Source: Salminus brasiliensis (Eukaryota > Chordata > Actinopteri > Characiformes > Bryconidae). From it: a DNA stretch of 64,000 nt. This document shows positions 1 to 11,758 of this stretch, piece after piece. The notes beneath the pieces were generated by a model. The model worked only from the letters and a program-made list of their open reading frames with translations, did no database searches and had not been told where the DNA came from. The stretch spans positions 34,548,741 to 34,612,740 of the forward strand of contig NC_132883.1 in the NCBI RefSeq assembly GCF_030463535.1. Reading direction: 5' to 3'. Position 1 is the stretch's first letter. Each line of letters opens with the position of its first letter. The position numbers and the translations under genes are program-made.

Positions 1-1028
1 AGTAAAAGTAGTAGAACTGCTTCAGTTAGCCTATTGCGTCTGGGCACATTTTTGATGATGTTCCTATAAGCACCAGAAGATGTACTTAAAGTCTTGAACA
101 GATACAAATGATGATGAGTAATAATAATAATAATAAAAGCAACCCTATTTAAAAGGGCCATCCTACCTATTCAGAGAAGGTAAGGCCAATTATGCTCTTT
201 AAGACTCCAGGCCATGGATGGCTGTGGCATCACAAGGGATTGTCCCCCCCTGACTGTTTACTGTGGTCATTTTCCACACTGTTACTTAAATTAGGCTGCA
301 CAGACCAAGGTACATAAATGCACATGTATACTGAAACATCAACAAAAGTCTTGGCAGCTGAAACACACAGCCTTTGAAGAGAATGGCTTTTGGCAATATA
401 CTTGTGACGACTGAGATTGCTGTAGCACTTGTAGAACTCGTATCTAATTTTTCCAGGACTCACAAATACACATACATATTTAACAGCTTCTATGTTTAGC
501 TCTAACTTTGTGCTAGATGGCAGGCAAATGAAGTTCATACAGCTAAAGTGAAGGGATCAATTCCCTCCCACGTGCATTTTTATATCAATAGGAACGATGA
601 TCTGCTCTGAAAAAGCCACTGCTTCCGTTTTCTACAGCTCCAGGCAAGTCAGCCAGTGGATGTTGTGGACTGCAAATTGGCAAACTGTGCACATGTGTGT
701 TTGTGAGTGTGTTAATGAGAACTGACCCTTTTGCTGTCACACACCCACTCGGAATGCCCACACAAAGTCCCTCAGCGACAGTTTTTTTTTTTACAGTGAG
801 AGAGAAGGAGAGAGAGAGCAAGACTGAAAGAGAAAGTCACCTGATTACTGCCACTGTTAAAAGTTTCTTGGAAGGGTTTAAGATTATAATGACAGGAGTA
901 AAGCTCACCTTGAATGGAAAGCACACACTATATACAATGTGAGCCTGACCTCTGGTAAGATAATGAGAGCTCTGGATCACAAACAACACTCCACAGCCCA
1001 ATGCAATGCTAAGGGTGTTAAGACCACT

Positions 1029-1260
1029 CTACGCTGCTAAAAATGTAAGTTTCTTGAGGAACTTTTGGAGGTTCTTTTATTTAAAATTGTGAAGGAATCT
1101 CATGAGGTGCTTTGAGGAACCACCAAGAAACGTTTTTTTTTTTTAGAAGAAAAAGATTCCTTGAAGGTTTCTCAAAGCACCTTAGAAGGGGTTCCTCCAC
1201 AGTTCCAAACTGAAGAACCTCAAAAAGTTCCTTAAGAAATGTATATTTTTAATAGTGTAG
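1029..1260. mobile_element. Fold-back MITE-like element
   Basis: The ends are reverse complements: left CTACGCTGCTAAAAATGTAA then TTTCTTGAGGAACTTTTGG, right arm reading back as CTACACTATTAAAAATATAC then TTTCTTAAGGAACTTTTTG. The arms extend most of the way to a central T run, so the 232 bp could form one long hairpin. Confidence 0.75.
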
Positions 1261-2090
1261 CTAGGGATATAACCAAATACGAAATCAGATTCACTTGTTT
1301 GCCCCCTGATATGATCAGGGTACCTTAAACAAAAAGATCTTTACAGATAAATAAATGTATAATCTTTATGTTTTTAGTAAACAGTTACTTTTTACAGGTT
1401 ACTTTTGACCATTTCATAGTGTGTTTAATATCTTATATTACAGGGAAAGGTCTGGAGGAAGTTGTGCAGTTTAAGCACTCAAACCACAAATATTACATTC
1501 CTGCATTCCTGTTTTACTGTAAAATCATTCCCCACCATAGACTCTCAACTTTGCTTTGTTTCCTTCTAAGAAATCCCCCTACTGATGAGAGCTGTGAATA
1601 ATGTCTAATAATTACACCTAGAAGACTGCAATGGGGTGCTCTTCTAGAACACAACAACAGAACTACAGTTACTATAGAGAAAATCTATATAGTTACCCTA
1701 AGGTTTCCATATGGCACATACCACATACCATTACACCCCTAATTCACACACATTAACACATATTAATTGATATCCTACATTATAACCACATGTATTTTAA
1801 CGAGCATGTAGAAATCATGCCTGTACAAAAGCTGTACATGGTTCAAATTCTTTGTTGTGTGTGATATTTTTTAAAAATGATTTAGTAAAAAGCAAAAGCC
1901 CGCCCTCCCCTAATACCACCGGCCCTAATAAGGCTGTTGTTCACCCACTCCAGTGAAAGAGACTGGCAGCCAATATGCCACTGTGTCACCATTGCACAAT
2001 ACAATCAATGAAGCATGCACGCATAAATACAGCCGCATAGCCGCCATGTTACACGCAGCCGTATATGAGCGTTTTATGAACTAGCTTTCA

Positions 2091-2304
2091 TCCCACTATA
2101 AGGGCAGGGGACACAGGAGGTTCTGTGAAATAATAAATGTTTGCGGCTCCCTTCTGTCTAACTGCTGAAGGAGATGGATAGAATAGAGCAGCAGAACTGA
2201 AATGACATATCAAGCTACCACATATAGGACCGGCACAATACAGCTTAGCCGCAAACATTTATTATTTCACAGAACCTCCTGTGTCCCCTGCCCTTATAGT
2301 GGGA
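2091..2304. repeat. Perfect 58-bp inverted repeat with 98-bp spacer
   Basis: 2091-2148 and 2247-2304 are exact reverse complements at every one of 58 positions (starting TCCCACTATAAGGGCAGG). The spacer 2149-2246 is unique and non-coding. Lies in cacna1d intron 3. Confidence 0.9.
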
Positions 2305-4840
2305 CGCAGACATGCAGATGCGCATGCTCACCCACACACGCACAGCGATTGCTGTTGCTTATCCTGACTCATTTCCCTCTGCTCGACGGTTAAACCCTTA
2401 ATCCCCACAGTTAGATGGACGCAACCTGACATTTTCTGAGAATATGTTTCAGTACACGCAAACACAAACACACACACACACACACAATCCTTGAGTTTCG
2501 CTTAGACGCCAACTCCTTTACTGGGTGACTCTTTAATCATACAGACTGCTATAGCTAAGCTTTATGCCTCTGGTCGAATTAGGGGAAGGCAAACTATTGG
2601 TTAATGTAGCATTGTTAGCTTCACAACATTAAGATGAATTCACTAGATAAGACAGAAAGTTTGCCAGACACACTCATACACACATACAAGCTACTTACAA
2701 AAGAAGTGTGAAGGTGGATTATAGATAAACAAGGCTGACATTTCATGACCATTAGACCATTATGTGATAGGGGAAGCACTGACTGAGAATTGGAAATGGG
2801 TAAATCGGGGAGAAAATTAGGTAAACTCCAAAGAGATAAAAAAAAATAGAAGGAAATAAAACTATACTTAGACGAGAATAGACAGAATAGAAATGTATTT
2901 CTGTCTAAGTCAGTGCTGAGATTACCACTGGATCAAATACCAAGACAAACTGAGAAACCATGACATTGTGACATTAGGCTTACTAGAACAGTCAAACAAA
3001 GTAAAGATCATTATAATAATAATAAAACCTCTAGGCGAACAACTAGGCAGCAATCAAGAGCAAAGAATGACAATCAGCATCTCTTTCTGTTTGCTAAGGA
3101 AAAACAGAAACTTTAATAGGATTAGTGGCTGGGCGATCAAGATTACTAGGCACCCACTGATTTCTATAGTATGGGAAATACCAAAGCATGTTATTCTAGA
3201 TGAGCTTTCTCAGTCTGAGCTGTTTCAAGGAACTGCCCTGTATGGAAGGCCTACTTAAAAATAATGTCCCCGTAGTCTTGAGGGACATCAACTGCTAAAT
3301 CTACTACTACTTCAAGCCCCAGTCAGCAACTGCAGAAACAATACCATTAGGATAGGATTAGGATTATCTTGAAGTTTCCCCTATCCTGAACAGAGAGGAT
3401 AGGGGAAACACTGGGGTCTTCTGGCAATGTTATCTGTATCCATGTGTGTATACAGATACAAGACAGAAATGTGTGCTGTTATTGAAGTTAAGTGCTGTTG
3501 TTGAAATTGTCTTTAATTATTATGACATCCCTATAATCATTTGCTGACTGTAAAAGTAAATTGTTCCACTCAGTGTTTCAGAGATCTTGGATTAGAGTAA
3601 TGGTAGCCTATTGTTTATTGTTTATTATTGACAATGAAGTAGTCTTGTCATTGTTCTGACAGTCTTTTGTCTTTTGAAACTGCTGAGAAATAGCACCCAA
3701 TTTTGTGAAATGAAAGCCCTATGCAGACTGACAAACAATGGTCTTAAGGACCAGCTGCAGTGCTTCTAGAACTATGGAAAGTTTAATATGTGCTCTTGAA
3801 ATACTATGTTAGTATACAGGCCTATACTCTTTATTGTGGTGGTATTCAAACTACGGAGGTGTATACTGACTAATGTTTATATTTTAGTAACTGTAAGAGT
3901 TAATGAACAGGTAATCAACTGCAGGAAGGTAAAAAAATTAACTTATACATTTTAAAATTAACATAAAGATGTAGGCTTACTATTTGGACATAAGACTGGT
4001 GTTCGGTGCAAAAAACATTTAGCATTCAGAGGTAAAACTTGTAAATAATAAAAATGCTAATATTCAAAAAAGGAAAGGAAATCAATAGGTTTTCATTTTG
4101 AATAACAGAGGCTTTCTCTGAGGATGAGGTAATAAGATAACAGAGCTAACCATTACAGTGTTACAGTGAATGCTGATGGGGAAACTCTTTTACACAAGGC
4201 TTTTTTTGCAGTAGATAACATGTCACCATGTTTCTGAACCCATCTAACATCAGCTGGAGTAGTTTATATGTAGTCAACAAAGGCTTGAGCACTTAACATC
4301 TAGCTAACATCAGTAGGAGTAGTTACATCTGCTTTATCTCTGGTACAATGGTTCTATATTAGACACAAAGGGTTCCACTATTTTTATGCATCAAAGAACC
4401 CTTTCAGTACTACACAGCTGAAAAACACCTATATTTAGTGATGGAGATTCACTGGTACTCCCTATGTCTAGAAGCTAAGGTTAACTTTTGGGCAATGTCT
4501 TGAGACTTGAGATTCCAAATGCTTGTCTTGGAGTTTTTCATATCATAATTGGTACATAAAAAAAGACATTTTGACAGATTTGTGCATGATGCAGGAGAGA
4601 GTCTGAGTAGTGAGAGCTTGTTTAATGACCAGTTTCCGCCATGCCAGTGCTGCTCAGAAGCCTCTGTAAACGCAACCTCTGCTGACAAAAAAGATTCAAT
4701 ATGCCTGCCTTTAAACTGCACTGCTCTGTACCCAAATTCCTGCAACAAAAAAGCAAGACCTTAATTTTATTCAGGATTAGAACTGCAGGGAACAGACACG
4801 GTGCAAGGAAAGAATTAGTAAATTATACTTACACAGAATA

Positions 4841-4844
<4 letters not shown>

Positions 4845-4882
<38 letters not shown>
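4845..4882 (+). repeat. Poly-A run of 38 A
   Basis: Uninterrupted A38 directly left of a Tc1-like element; could be a former retroposon tail, but no retroposon body is recognisable before it. Confidence 0.85.
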
Positions 4883-4884
<2 letters not shown>

Positions 4885-5240
4885 ACCATAGAGGCAACTA
4901 TAACATTAATCCACCTGACTAATATTGCATAGGTCCTCCTCGTGTTGCCAAAGCAACTCTCACCTATCAAGGCATGGACTTCACAAGACCTCTGAAGGTA
5001 TTCTGTGGTATCTGGCAACAAGACACTATCAGCAGATCCTTTAAATCTTTTTACGTTGCGAGGTGGGGCCTCTGTAGATCACATCAATAAGCCTTGGGTG
5101 CCCCTGACCCATTTTGAACAGTACTGACTGTTCACTTGTTGTCCAATATGTATATCCCACCCCTTGGCAGGTGTCACTCAAGCGAGGTAATCAATGTTAT
5201 TCACTTCACCTGTCAGTGATTTGAATGTTATGGCTGACTT
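4885..5240 (-). mobile_element. Non-autonomous Tc1-like element with both ends
   Basis: The ends form terminal repeats: GGCAACTATAACATTAATCC on the plus strand near 4893 and GTCAGCCATAACATTCAAAT on the minus strand near 5238. Internally the minus strand reads GTGAAGTGAATAACATTGAT, AACAAGTGAACAGTCAGT and CCCCACCTCGCAACGT, phrases of a fish Tc1 family, with most of the transposase deleted. Confidence 0.75.
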
Positions 5241-6589
5241 CTATATATATATACTATGTTACATATACTTATACTTATATATACTATGATCTAACAACTA
5301 TGATCTGTAGCAGATGTAGCAGGCAGTTTAGGATAGTTTGACCTGAGACCCATCTGAGCTTAGATAAGTTGTTAAGCTTATTTCTTTATTATTTTTTTCT
5401 TAATCTGGTGTCAGGCTTGACTGATTGTGTCCCGGTCTCGTCTTGACACTAATTAAAACATTATTGTTGTCTGTATAACTAGTGGACTAAAACCTGAGAA
5501 ACTCTTTACATATGTTAAACCATACATGCTAACAATCTCTTAAGCTCCTGCACTGGAAATTGTGCCACTGTGACGCTCCATTGACTTGTAATAGGCAGAA
5601 TAGCGTCTCTGTTGCTGCTACTCCAGGTTTGGCGCGCAGCTAACTGCACTTTCTGTATGTAAAGAGAGTATAAAAAGCATAAAAAGATGTGTTAACGTTG
5701 CATATCCCAAGTCATATCTGCGTAAAGTCTTCCACATTCAGCAACTGCTATATATCACTCAGCCTTTTCCAGAAATGTGTGCCCCTTAGAAGTAGCTCAA
5801 AGAGCACGTTCCACTCCCTGACTGAAGGGGGAGCTCAAGAGCAAGAAATATCAATTCTCCAAAATGCTGTCTTAAGTATGCTTCAAAATCCCAAATTAGC
5901 AATGGCCACTTGTTTCTTGTCTTAGTTGCCACATAATGCAACCAGGTGATCTTAAAGATGCTTCAGTTTTTAAACTCATCACCCAAGATTGCAGGAAATT
6001 GATCAGAAAGTGTCTATGGTTATTATTTAGCACTCCCTTTAAGCATCATTATTCTCAAGCGCTAATCTGCACAAAATCAAAAACACACTCGAGAGGGCCT
6101 GTGAAAGTCAAGATCTCGCATCATCAAATTAGAACACCGACAGCCCCATGACCCTCATTAACCTCAGCCTCACCCCCTCCCTTTTGACTGACAGCTAATC
6201 CACAGCAGGGCTTAATCCGCTAGCCAGCAGTAAGATCAGCACTATAACCCTAGCAGCCATGACACACACACATACATACAAGTGCACAGATCAAAACATG
6301 CATCATGCAATCCTTCCTAAGGCACATAGTCATTCATACCCAAACTACAGCAGTCTTTATTTAAGTTAAGACCAAAGAAAGCAGTGCATTGTTCAGTAGC
6401 CATATGAGGGGACATATGCTGATTCTTCCTGATTATTATTTGCACAAATTTCCACTAATTGAACACAATTTTCAGTTTTCACCACTGACATTCAGTAACA
6501 GCAACAGTGGCGCGTTCCAGCCAATGCATGTTTTTATCAAATGTGTGCCATTCTGTACATAGACACTGTATTAATCACATATATCAGAC

Positions 6590-6885
6590 ATACACAAATC
6601 ACAAACCACAGCTGAAGTAAATAACACTGATTATCTTGTTACAGTGACAGCTGTCCAGGGGTGAGATATTAGGCAGCAAGTGAAATGTCCGGTCTTGAAG
6701 GTGAAAAGCAGGAAAATGGGCAAGTGTGTGGAACTAACTGACTTTGACAAGGACCAAATTGTGACGGCTGGAGCTGGAGTATATCCAAAACACCACGTCT
6801 TGTGCTGACTTCACAGGATGCAGTGAGGGGCCGACACAATATGAGGCAGGTGGTTTTAATGTAACGGCCGATTATTGTACAGTCA
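6590..6885 (+). mobile_element. Tc1-like relic, internally deleted
   Basis: Begins ACCACAGCTGAAGTAAATAA, includes ATATTAGGCAGCAAGTGAAA and CCAAATTGTGACGGCTGGAG, and ends GGTGGTTTTAATGTAACGGC. Same family as 4885-5240 and 16783-17320. Confidence 0.7.
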
Positions 6886-6889
6886 ATAG

Positions 6890-7180
6890 TGGTGGGCAGT
6901 GGTGGCTCAGCGGTTAGAGCGCCGGGATATCGATAACAGGGTTGTGGGTTCGATTCCTGGTCTCGGCAAGCTGCCGCTGTTGGGTCCTTGAGCAAGGCCC
7001 TTTACTCTCTCTGCTCCCCGGGCGCTGGAGTTGGTTGCCCACCGCTCTGGGTGTGTGTGTACTCACTGCCCCTAACACATGTGAGTGTGTGTTCACTACC
7101 AGATGGGTTAAATGCGGAGGACACATTTCGCTGTACAGTCCACACTGTACAGTGACAAATACGTGCACCTTTAGTTCTAA
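6890..7180 (+). mobile_element. tRNA-derived SINE with intact Pol III boxes
   Basis: A box TGGCTCAGCGG at 6903-6913 and B box GGTTCGATTCC at 6947-6957, both consensus-perfect. The body continues through GGGTCCTTGAGCAAGGCCCT and AAATGCGGAGGACACATTTC to about 7180. It abuts the end of a Tc1 relic. Open frames across it are incidental. Confidence 0.85.
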
Positions 7181-7754
7181 CTCTTTTGTGATTATAGCCT
7201 CTCTTTTATACAGCTTAGGTGTTCAGCTAAAGGCATCCTCTAGTTCTAGTTCATCAGTGGTGTGTTTTGCTTGTAAATTATAATGCAGACTTGATTTACA
7301 ACAGTCGTAAACAAATTCACAGCATGGCACTTAATCCAACCAATCAATCAATAGAATTTGTTAAACAGTTTATAATTAAATAACTAAATGATAGGGCTAT
7401 ATTTTAAATGGCTGAGGGTGTCTTCTCACATAGTGCACTACATAACAGATCAGGAATGTTGCATCCTACAACATAGGATATATATTCTGTTAGACGTATA
7501 ATACACTATTGAGGTGTGGCAGCCGTTATTTCATGGCTTGCGTAGTGTACTAAACATTATTGTTTATTGTATTAATAATGCAAAATATTGGATCTCAGTA
7601 AATCCCCCTATTGACACAATAATGCTTGAATAAAAACAAAAACAAACTCTGTATTCATAGTGGTGAAAGCAGGGACACACAATGAGATCAGGATGGTAAT
7701 GATAATGCCAGATAATTTTTTTTTTTAAACTAATTAAAATCAGACTGTAGGTGG

Positions 7755-8098
7755 TGTGTTAAAAGCAGGAAAATTGGCAAGCATAAGGATTTGAGACCCT
7801 TTGTGAGGCCAAATTGTGAAAGCTAGACAACTGGGTCAGAACATCTCCAAAACATCAGGCAACAGGGTCATGAGCCCCTTAAGGCTCACTACTGCTTTCC
7901 ATCGAAGGCCCTACCTCACAACTTACAGGACTTAAAGTATCTGCTGCCAACTTCAACTGTGCCAGATACTACAGGACACCTTCATAGGTCTTGTGCAGTC
8001 CATGCCTTGAATGGTCAGATCTGTTGTAGTGGCACAAAGGGGACCTACTCAATATTACATTAGGTACTAATGTTATGGCTAATCAGTGCATATCTGCA
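7755..8098 (+). mobile_element. Tc1-like transposon relic
   Basis: Starts near AAAAGCAGGAAAATTGGCAA, includes CCAAATTGTGAAAGCTAGAC, ACTGGGTCAGAACATCTCC, CAACTTACAGGACTTAAAGT and the 3' end TAATGTTATGGCTAATCAGT. The transposase middle is missing. Confidence 0.75.
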
Positions 8099-8921
8099 TT
8101 GACACAGCAATCACTAGAAGAAAGTCATGAGAATTGCACTTGAAAGTCAGAACTTTAATCATCACGCCTGCTTATCATTCTGTGTAAGTGAGGAAAAGTG
8201 TCATGACCTACCTCAGACTCATGAAGTCTGCCGCATGCACACACAAACACAATCACCAGCTTACGCGACAGCGTGCACACAGAAACAAATGCCTACCTTA
8301 CTAATGCCACTGTGGCAGCAAACACGTTGTCAGTGTAAAGCTGATGCCGCAAGGGTACATGTGTTAAATGATGATGTATTAGTATAATTGCAACCTGAGG
8401 CGTAAAGCCTTGCTCAAAGATTCAGCAGCGATACAAAATCATTTGGAAGTTGTCAAAAGCAAACGTTTTGGCAAATTGAATGAGTTCCTGAACTGCTTGA
8501 TTGACAGCCTCAAATTAAAATTGCAAGCAACAATTAAACAGCTGCCTATTGGCTTTCAAATTAAACCCTCTTTTAGCTGCTCTTGCTTCAGTGCCATTAA
8601 TCTGATTGTGTTATAGATGCAAACACGCAATGCACAGAGTGTGTACAAGCTATTCAACAGCAATGCCCTGACCAACGAAACATGATATGGCAATGAAGAC
8701 AACCCTGGGAAGGACAATGAACCACCAATCACAGCCAAACACAAAGAACAATGCGCCAATGATATAAGACCTGAGCAAATACAACCAGAGAATCATGGGG
8801 GAACACCTGTAGGTCTTGCGCTGCTCTAGAGCTGGAAGAGCACAAACATGGATTCGCAGCACAATAAATCTATACCAAAAACCAGCATCTCTGCAAAGAC
8901 TGAGGGAACTGTTGTACTTAC

Positions 8922-11758
8922 CAGGTCATGATTGGTTGAGTTTGAATCATCTTCAGGGAAGGGGACGTAAACAGCTAAGGCCACACAGTTGGCAAAAATA
9001 GAGAGCAATATAAAGATATCAAAAGGTCTGGAGAGCACATAGTTAAGGACAAATGGGAAATAAGCCAAAGCACAGTACACATATCTACATAAATAATATA
9101 TATATATATATATATATATAAAGCCTTGTTTGCATGTAATAAAGAAATACCTTGATCAGTGACAACTTGTGAGACCTGTTAGCATATTTCAGTTGCAGCA
9201 CTTAATTTGCATAACACTGGCCTAATACTAAATGAGAACTCTAACACATTAAGCAATCCTTCCATCCTTCTGTTCCTCCACCTCCCATCGCTAGTCCCTT
9301 ACAGCCATAACTAGCCATAATTGCACCACTAATGGAAGGATACTTCCACTCCACCAGACTGATGCAGGCCCTGCGTATAGGGTTGTTGAGGGTGAGGCAG
9401 AAGAGTGCCCGTGGAGGCCTGCTGTTGGTGGAGCTGCCCTGTTTCTTGCTTTTGGCATACTGCTGCCTCTTCCTCTGGGACAGGGAGCCCACCGGAGCAG
9501 AGCCCGCCACCGACTGCCCGCTCATCGTCTGGGGGTTGTCTCCCTTGGCGCTTCTCGCAGCATTGATCGCAGCCTGCCAGGACAGACTAGCAGCCTGTGG
9601 GTGTGTCTGACTGGAATGGGAGGGGCTTTCAGACCAAGGGGGAGGTGCTTCGCCAGAGGGAGGGGCTTTGGTGCTGCTGGCATTGTTTGCCCCTGAAGAT
9701 GGGAGAAAAGAAGAAGTATGAGCTCAAGAGTCTGAAAAAAATAGAGTAACAGAGAGGGAGCGAGTGTGAAAGAGAGAATAGAGAGAGAAAAATCAATGTA
9801 CTGTCATGTGGAAAAGCAGAGCCGTATCTGGTGGTGGAGTTTCTAGGTCATTTGATCTGCCAGTTGCTACACCGTCAGAGGAACTAGGCTGTAGCAGTTA
9901 GAGCCAAGTTATATCTCTATCATTAGCAGATGCGTTCTCGTAAGGCCTCATGACTAGAAGTTGCACGCAGACCATCGCTAAAGCTTCGTTACAGCTACGA
10001 GGGTATTCAATTTTCATGTTTTATTTGCTGTATGAGTGTCACAGTGTGCAGAATCCCATGCAACACCACCCACGCAAAAGGTACAATTCGTAATCAAATC
10101 TAGATGGTGCTTCATGTGAAATGTGCTGGCCGCAGACACGTAGAAGAGCTGGCTGGAAGGCTATTAATAGTGTCTCGCAAGAAACGTGTGGACAAAGTGA
10201 ATCTCCTTGACAACAGCAGCCATCTACAACTGAAAAGATGCTCCACACTGAAATAATACAATGGTCCAGGTATAAGCACGTTATTCGTGCCACTGACAAC
10301 AAGCAGTCGTTCATTCAGATCATCTGGGCTTGGATTTTGTTCTTACTCTTGATGCGAAAGGCGCTGTTTTATAATGCTGCGACCACTCTGTCTCTTAGTA
10401 ACAACTGAAATATAGCCAAATATTGAATCATAGTCTTACAAATCAAAGCTTAAGGTTTAACCACTACTATTTAGACACACAGATCTAGCTTAACTGAAAT
10501 AGTAACAGCATTTTTCAGCAGCTTTTTCAAATCTCTGCCCAATCCGGATGTTAAGATGTAAACAGTCGTTCCAAGTGGTTTTTGGTGTGAAATTCAGTCT
10601 GTTGACAGTGATGGTGTTGGGTACCAGATGTCCAAAGGGTTTGATGCTGATAAAAGCTGCAGGTATAACCCAAATACACTGCCTGATACCTAAGACGCTG
10701 TTCTGAGCCAACTGCACATATTTTCAATATTTTACCAAAGCATAGCCATTTTATTTATTGGCAAAATAGTACACAATGGGGTGGATTTACCACTTTCCAA
10801 CATTACCAGTATCGCCACGTTATCACGAATAAAACTCAGAAGCCGCATGCAGGTCCACTGATCATTTTAGAGGATTATTAAAAGAAATGTATACATTACC
10901 ACAGACGTAAAATAAAATAGGTATGTTTCTATACAGTGAACCACTTCACACCAAACCAGCTTGAATGACTTGTTTACATGTTTACATCTCAGTTATGATG
11001 TTATTAAGACTAGGTTAGGTGTTTTTTATTATTATTATTATTATGTCCATTAAAAATGTTTCACTAGCCCCTAAAATGTGTGTCCAGTCAAACTTCAGAA
11101 CTGAAGAGTTTTAAGCTGCATTTCTGAAAAGATCCAGACATCAAATGGCCACACACACACGCACACACACACACACACACAGTTTGTAAATCACTGACTA
11201 AAGTACTCTACCATTTGTTCCCATCTGCTGGTGGCCTCCATCAGGCTGCAACAGCAACAGCGTGTACTTGTCAACTTGTAAGCGTTTGGCATGTGGCTAA
11301 AACTAGACTACAGCTCTGCCCTTCCACGGTTAAATTGTGTGTGAAAGCGACCGACTCCAGAGCCAAGACCTAATGTCAGTCAAGAAAGTAGCTAGTTTCT
11401 CCCTTCCTCCCCTTCATAAACACAGTCTGCCTCACCTGTCACTTGTACTACGGTTTCAAGCGGCGGAACCAATTACATCGCAGAAACGATGGTCCTGCAC
11501 AGGGGATGTGGTTTGGGGTGGCTGTCTGGGAAGCTAAAGTAACGTATTTCAACAACAGAAAACAAAGAATCGGGACCGTTAAAGGATCCCATGTTTGACT
11601 TCAGCAGAGGCGCTAAACGCAGAAAGGGAGAGAGAGAGAGAGAGAGAGAGTCACGGGAGCGCGCGCGCGCGAGCGCGAGCCTCAGGTTAGGGCGCGCGCG
11701 CCGGTTTCAGTTTTATTAGTATTATTTTACCTCCAGTCGGTTCCTCTGGCTCGTCCAT
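8922..11758 (-). CDS. cacna1d: Voltage-gated L-type calcium channel alpha-1D subunit (Cav1.3), first three coding exons only
   Basis: Pore-forming subunit of Cav1.3 channels in the plasma membrane; only the cytoplasmic N-terminus and the first half of repeat I segment S1 are present. Exons in transcript order: 11758-11731 (28 nt), 9692-9344 (349 nt), 9027-8922 (106 nt); phases join cleanly. The protein starts [18 protein letters not shown], then carries [28 protein letters not shown] and [14 protein letters not shown], continuing into [15 protein letters not shown] (IS1) and [12 protein letters not shown]. The wording matches Cav1.3 better than Cav1.2. The ATG at 11758 was chosen because it is in frame, has A at -3 and G at +4, and an in-frame stop lies upstream. 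Intron 2 (9343-9028) looks U12-type. I could not find exon 4 in 1-8921, so intron 3 continues off the window. Whether this is the a or b teleost paralogue is not decidable here. The family call is near certain; the exact first exon is less so, since alternative 5' exons exist in this gene. Confidence 0.93.
9028..9343 (-). other. cacna1d: cacna1d intron 2, U12-type (minor spliceosome) intron
   Basis: On the minus strand the donor reads GTATCCTT at 9343-9336, the U12-type 5' splice consensus. The sequence TCCTTAAC, a perfect U12 branch site, lies about 15 nt before the acceptor AG at 9029-9028. The length is 316 bp. Voltage-gated cation channel genes are known to carry U12 introns near this position, so the intron is probably conserved rather than new. 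Confidence 0.88.
9693..11730 (-). other. cacna1d: cacna1d intron 1
   Basis: 2,038 bp between the 28-nt coding exon 1 and exon 2. Donor GTAAAA at 11730; acceptor after a T/C-rich stretch ending CTTCAG at 9693. It contains a (GA)n tract at 11628-11650 and CG-alternating runs around 11658-11702, close behind the donor, and a (CA)n run at about 11153-11180. Nothing else recognisable was seen. Confidence 0.8.

Larger units (their letters stand above)
1..8921 (-). other. cacna1d: cacna1d intron 3 (5' part), repeat-filled
   Basis: Begins with donor GTAAGT at 8921 reading leftwards after the codons for N-H-D-L and runs off the window. No open frame here resembles the expected exon 4 (rest of IS1 to IS3). 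It holds a fold-back element (1029-1260), a perfect 58-bp inverted repeat (2091-2304), a poly-A run (4845-4882), three Tc1-like relics (about 4885-5240, 6590-6885, 7755-8098) and a SINE (about 6890-7180). The rest, including 230-1000, 2400-4300 and 5250-6550, is AT-rich DNA in which I see nothing coding. Confidence 0.8.

Noticed and set aside
6903..6957. Possible tRNA gene (perfect A and B boxes)
   Set aside because: The sequence continues as a SINE body, and I do not see a cloverleaf with a proper acceptor stem and anticodon loop.
6669..7283. Three frames of 84-113 codons
   Set aside because: They lie across the Tc1 relic and the tRNA-derived SINE; no protein resemblance.
8556..8862. Two overlapping minus-strand frames with hydrophobic runs, next to cacna1d exon 3
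   Set aside because: I considered them as cacna1d exon 4, but neither gives the expected end of IS1 to IS3, and the frames do not join to exon 3.
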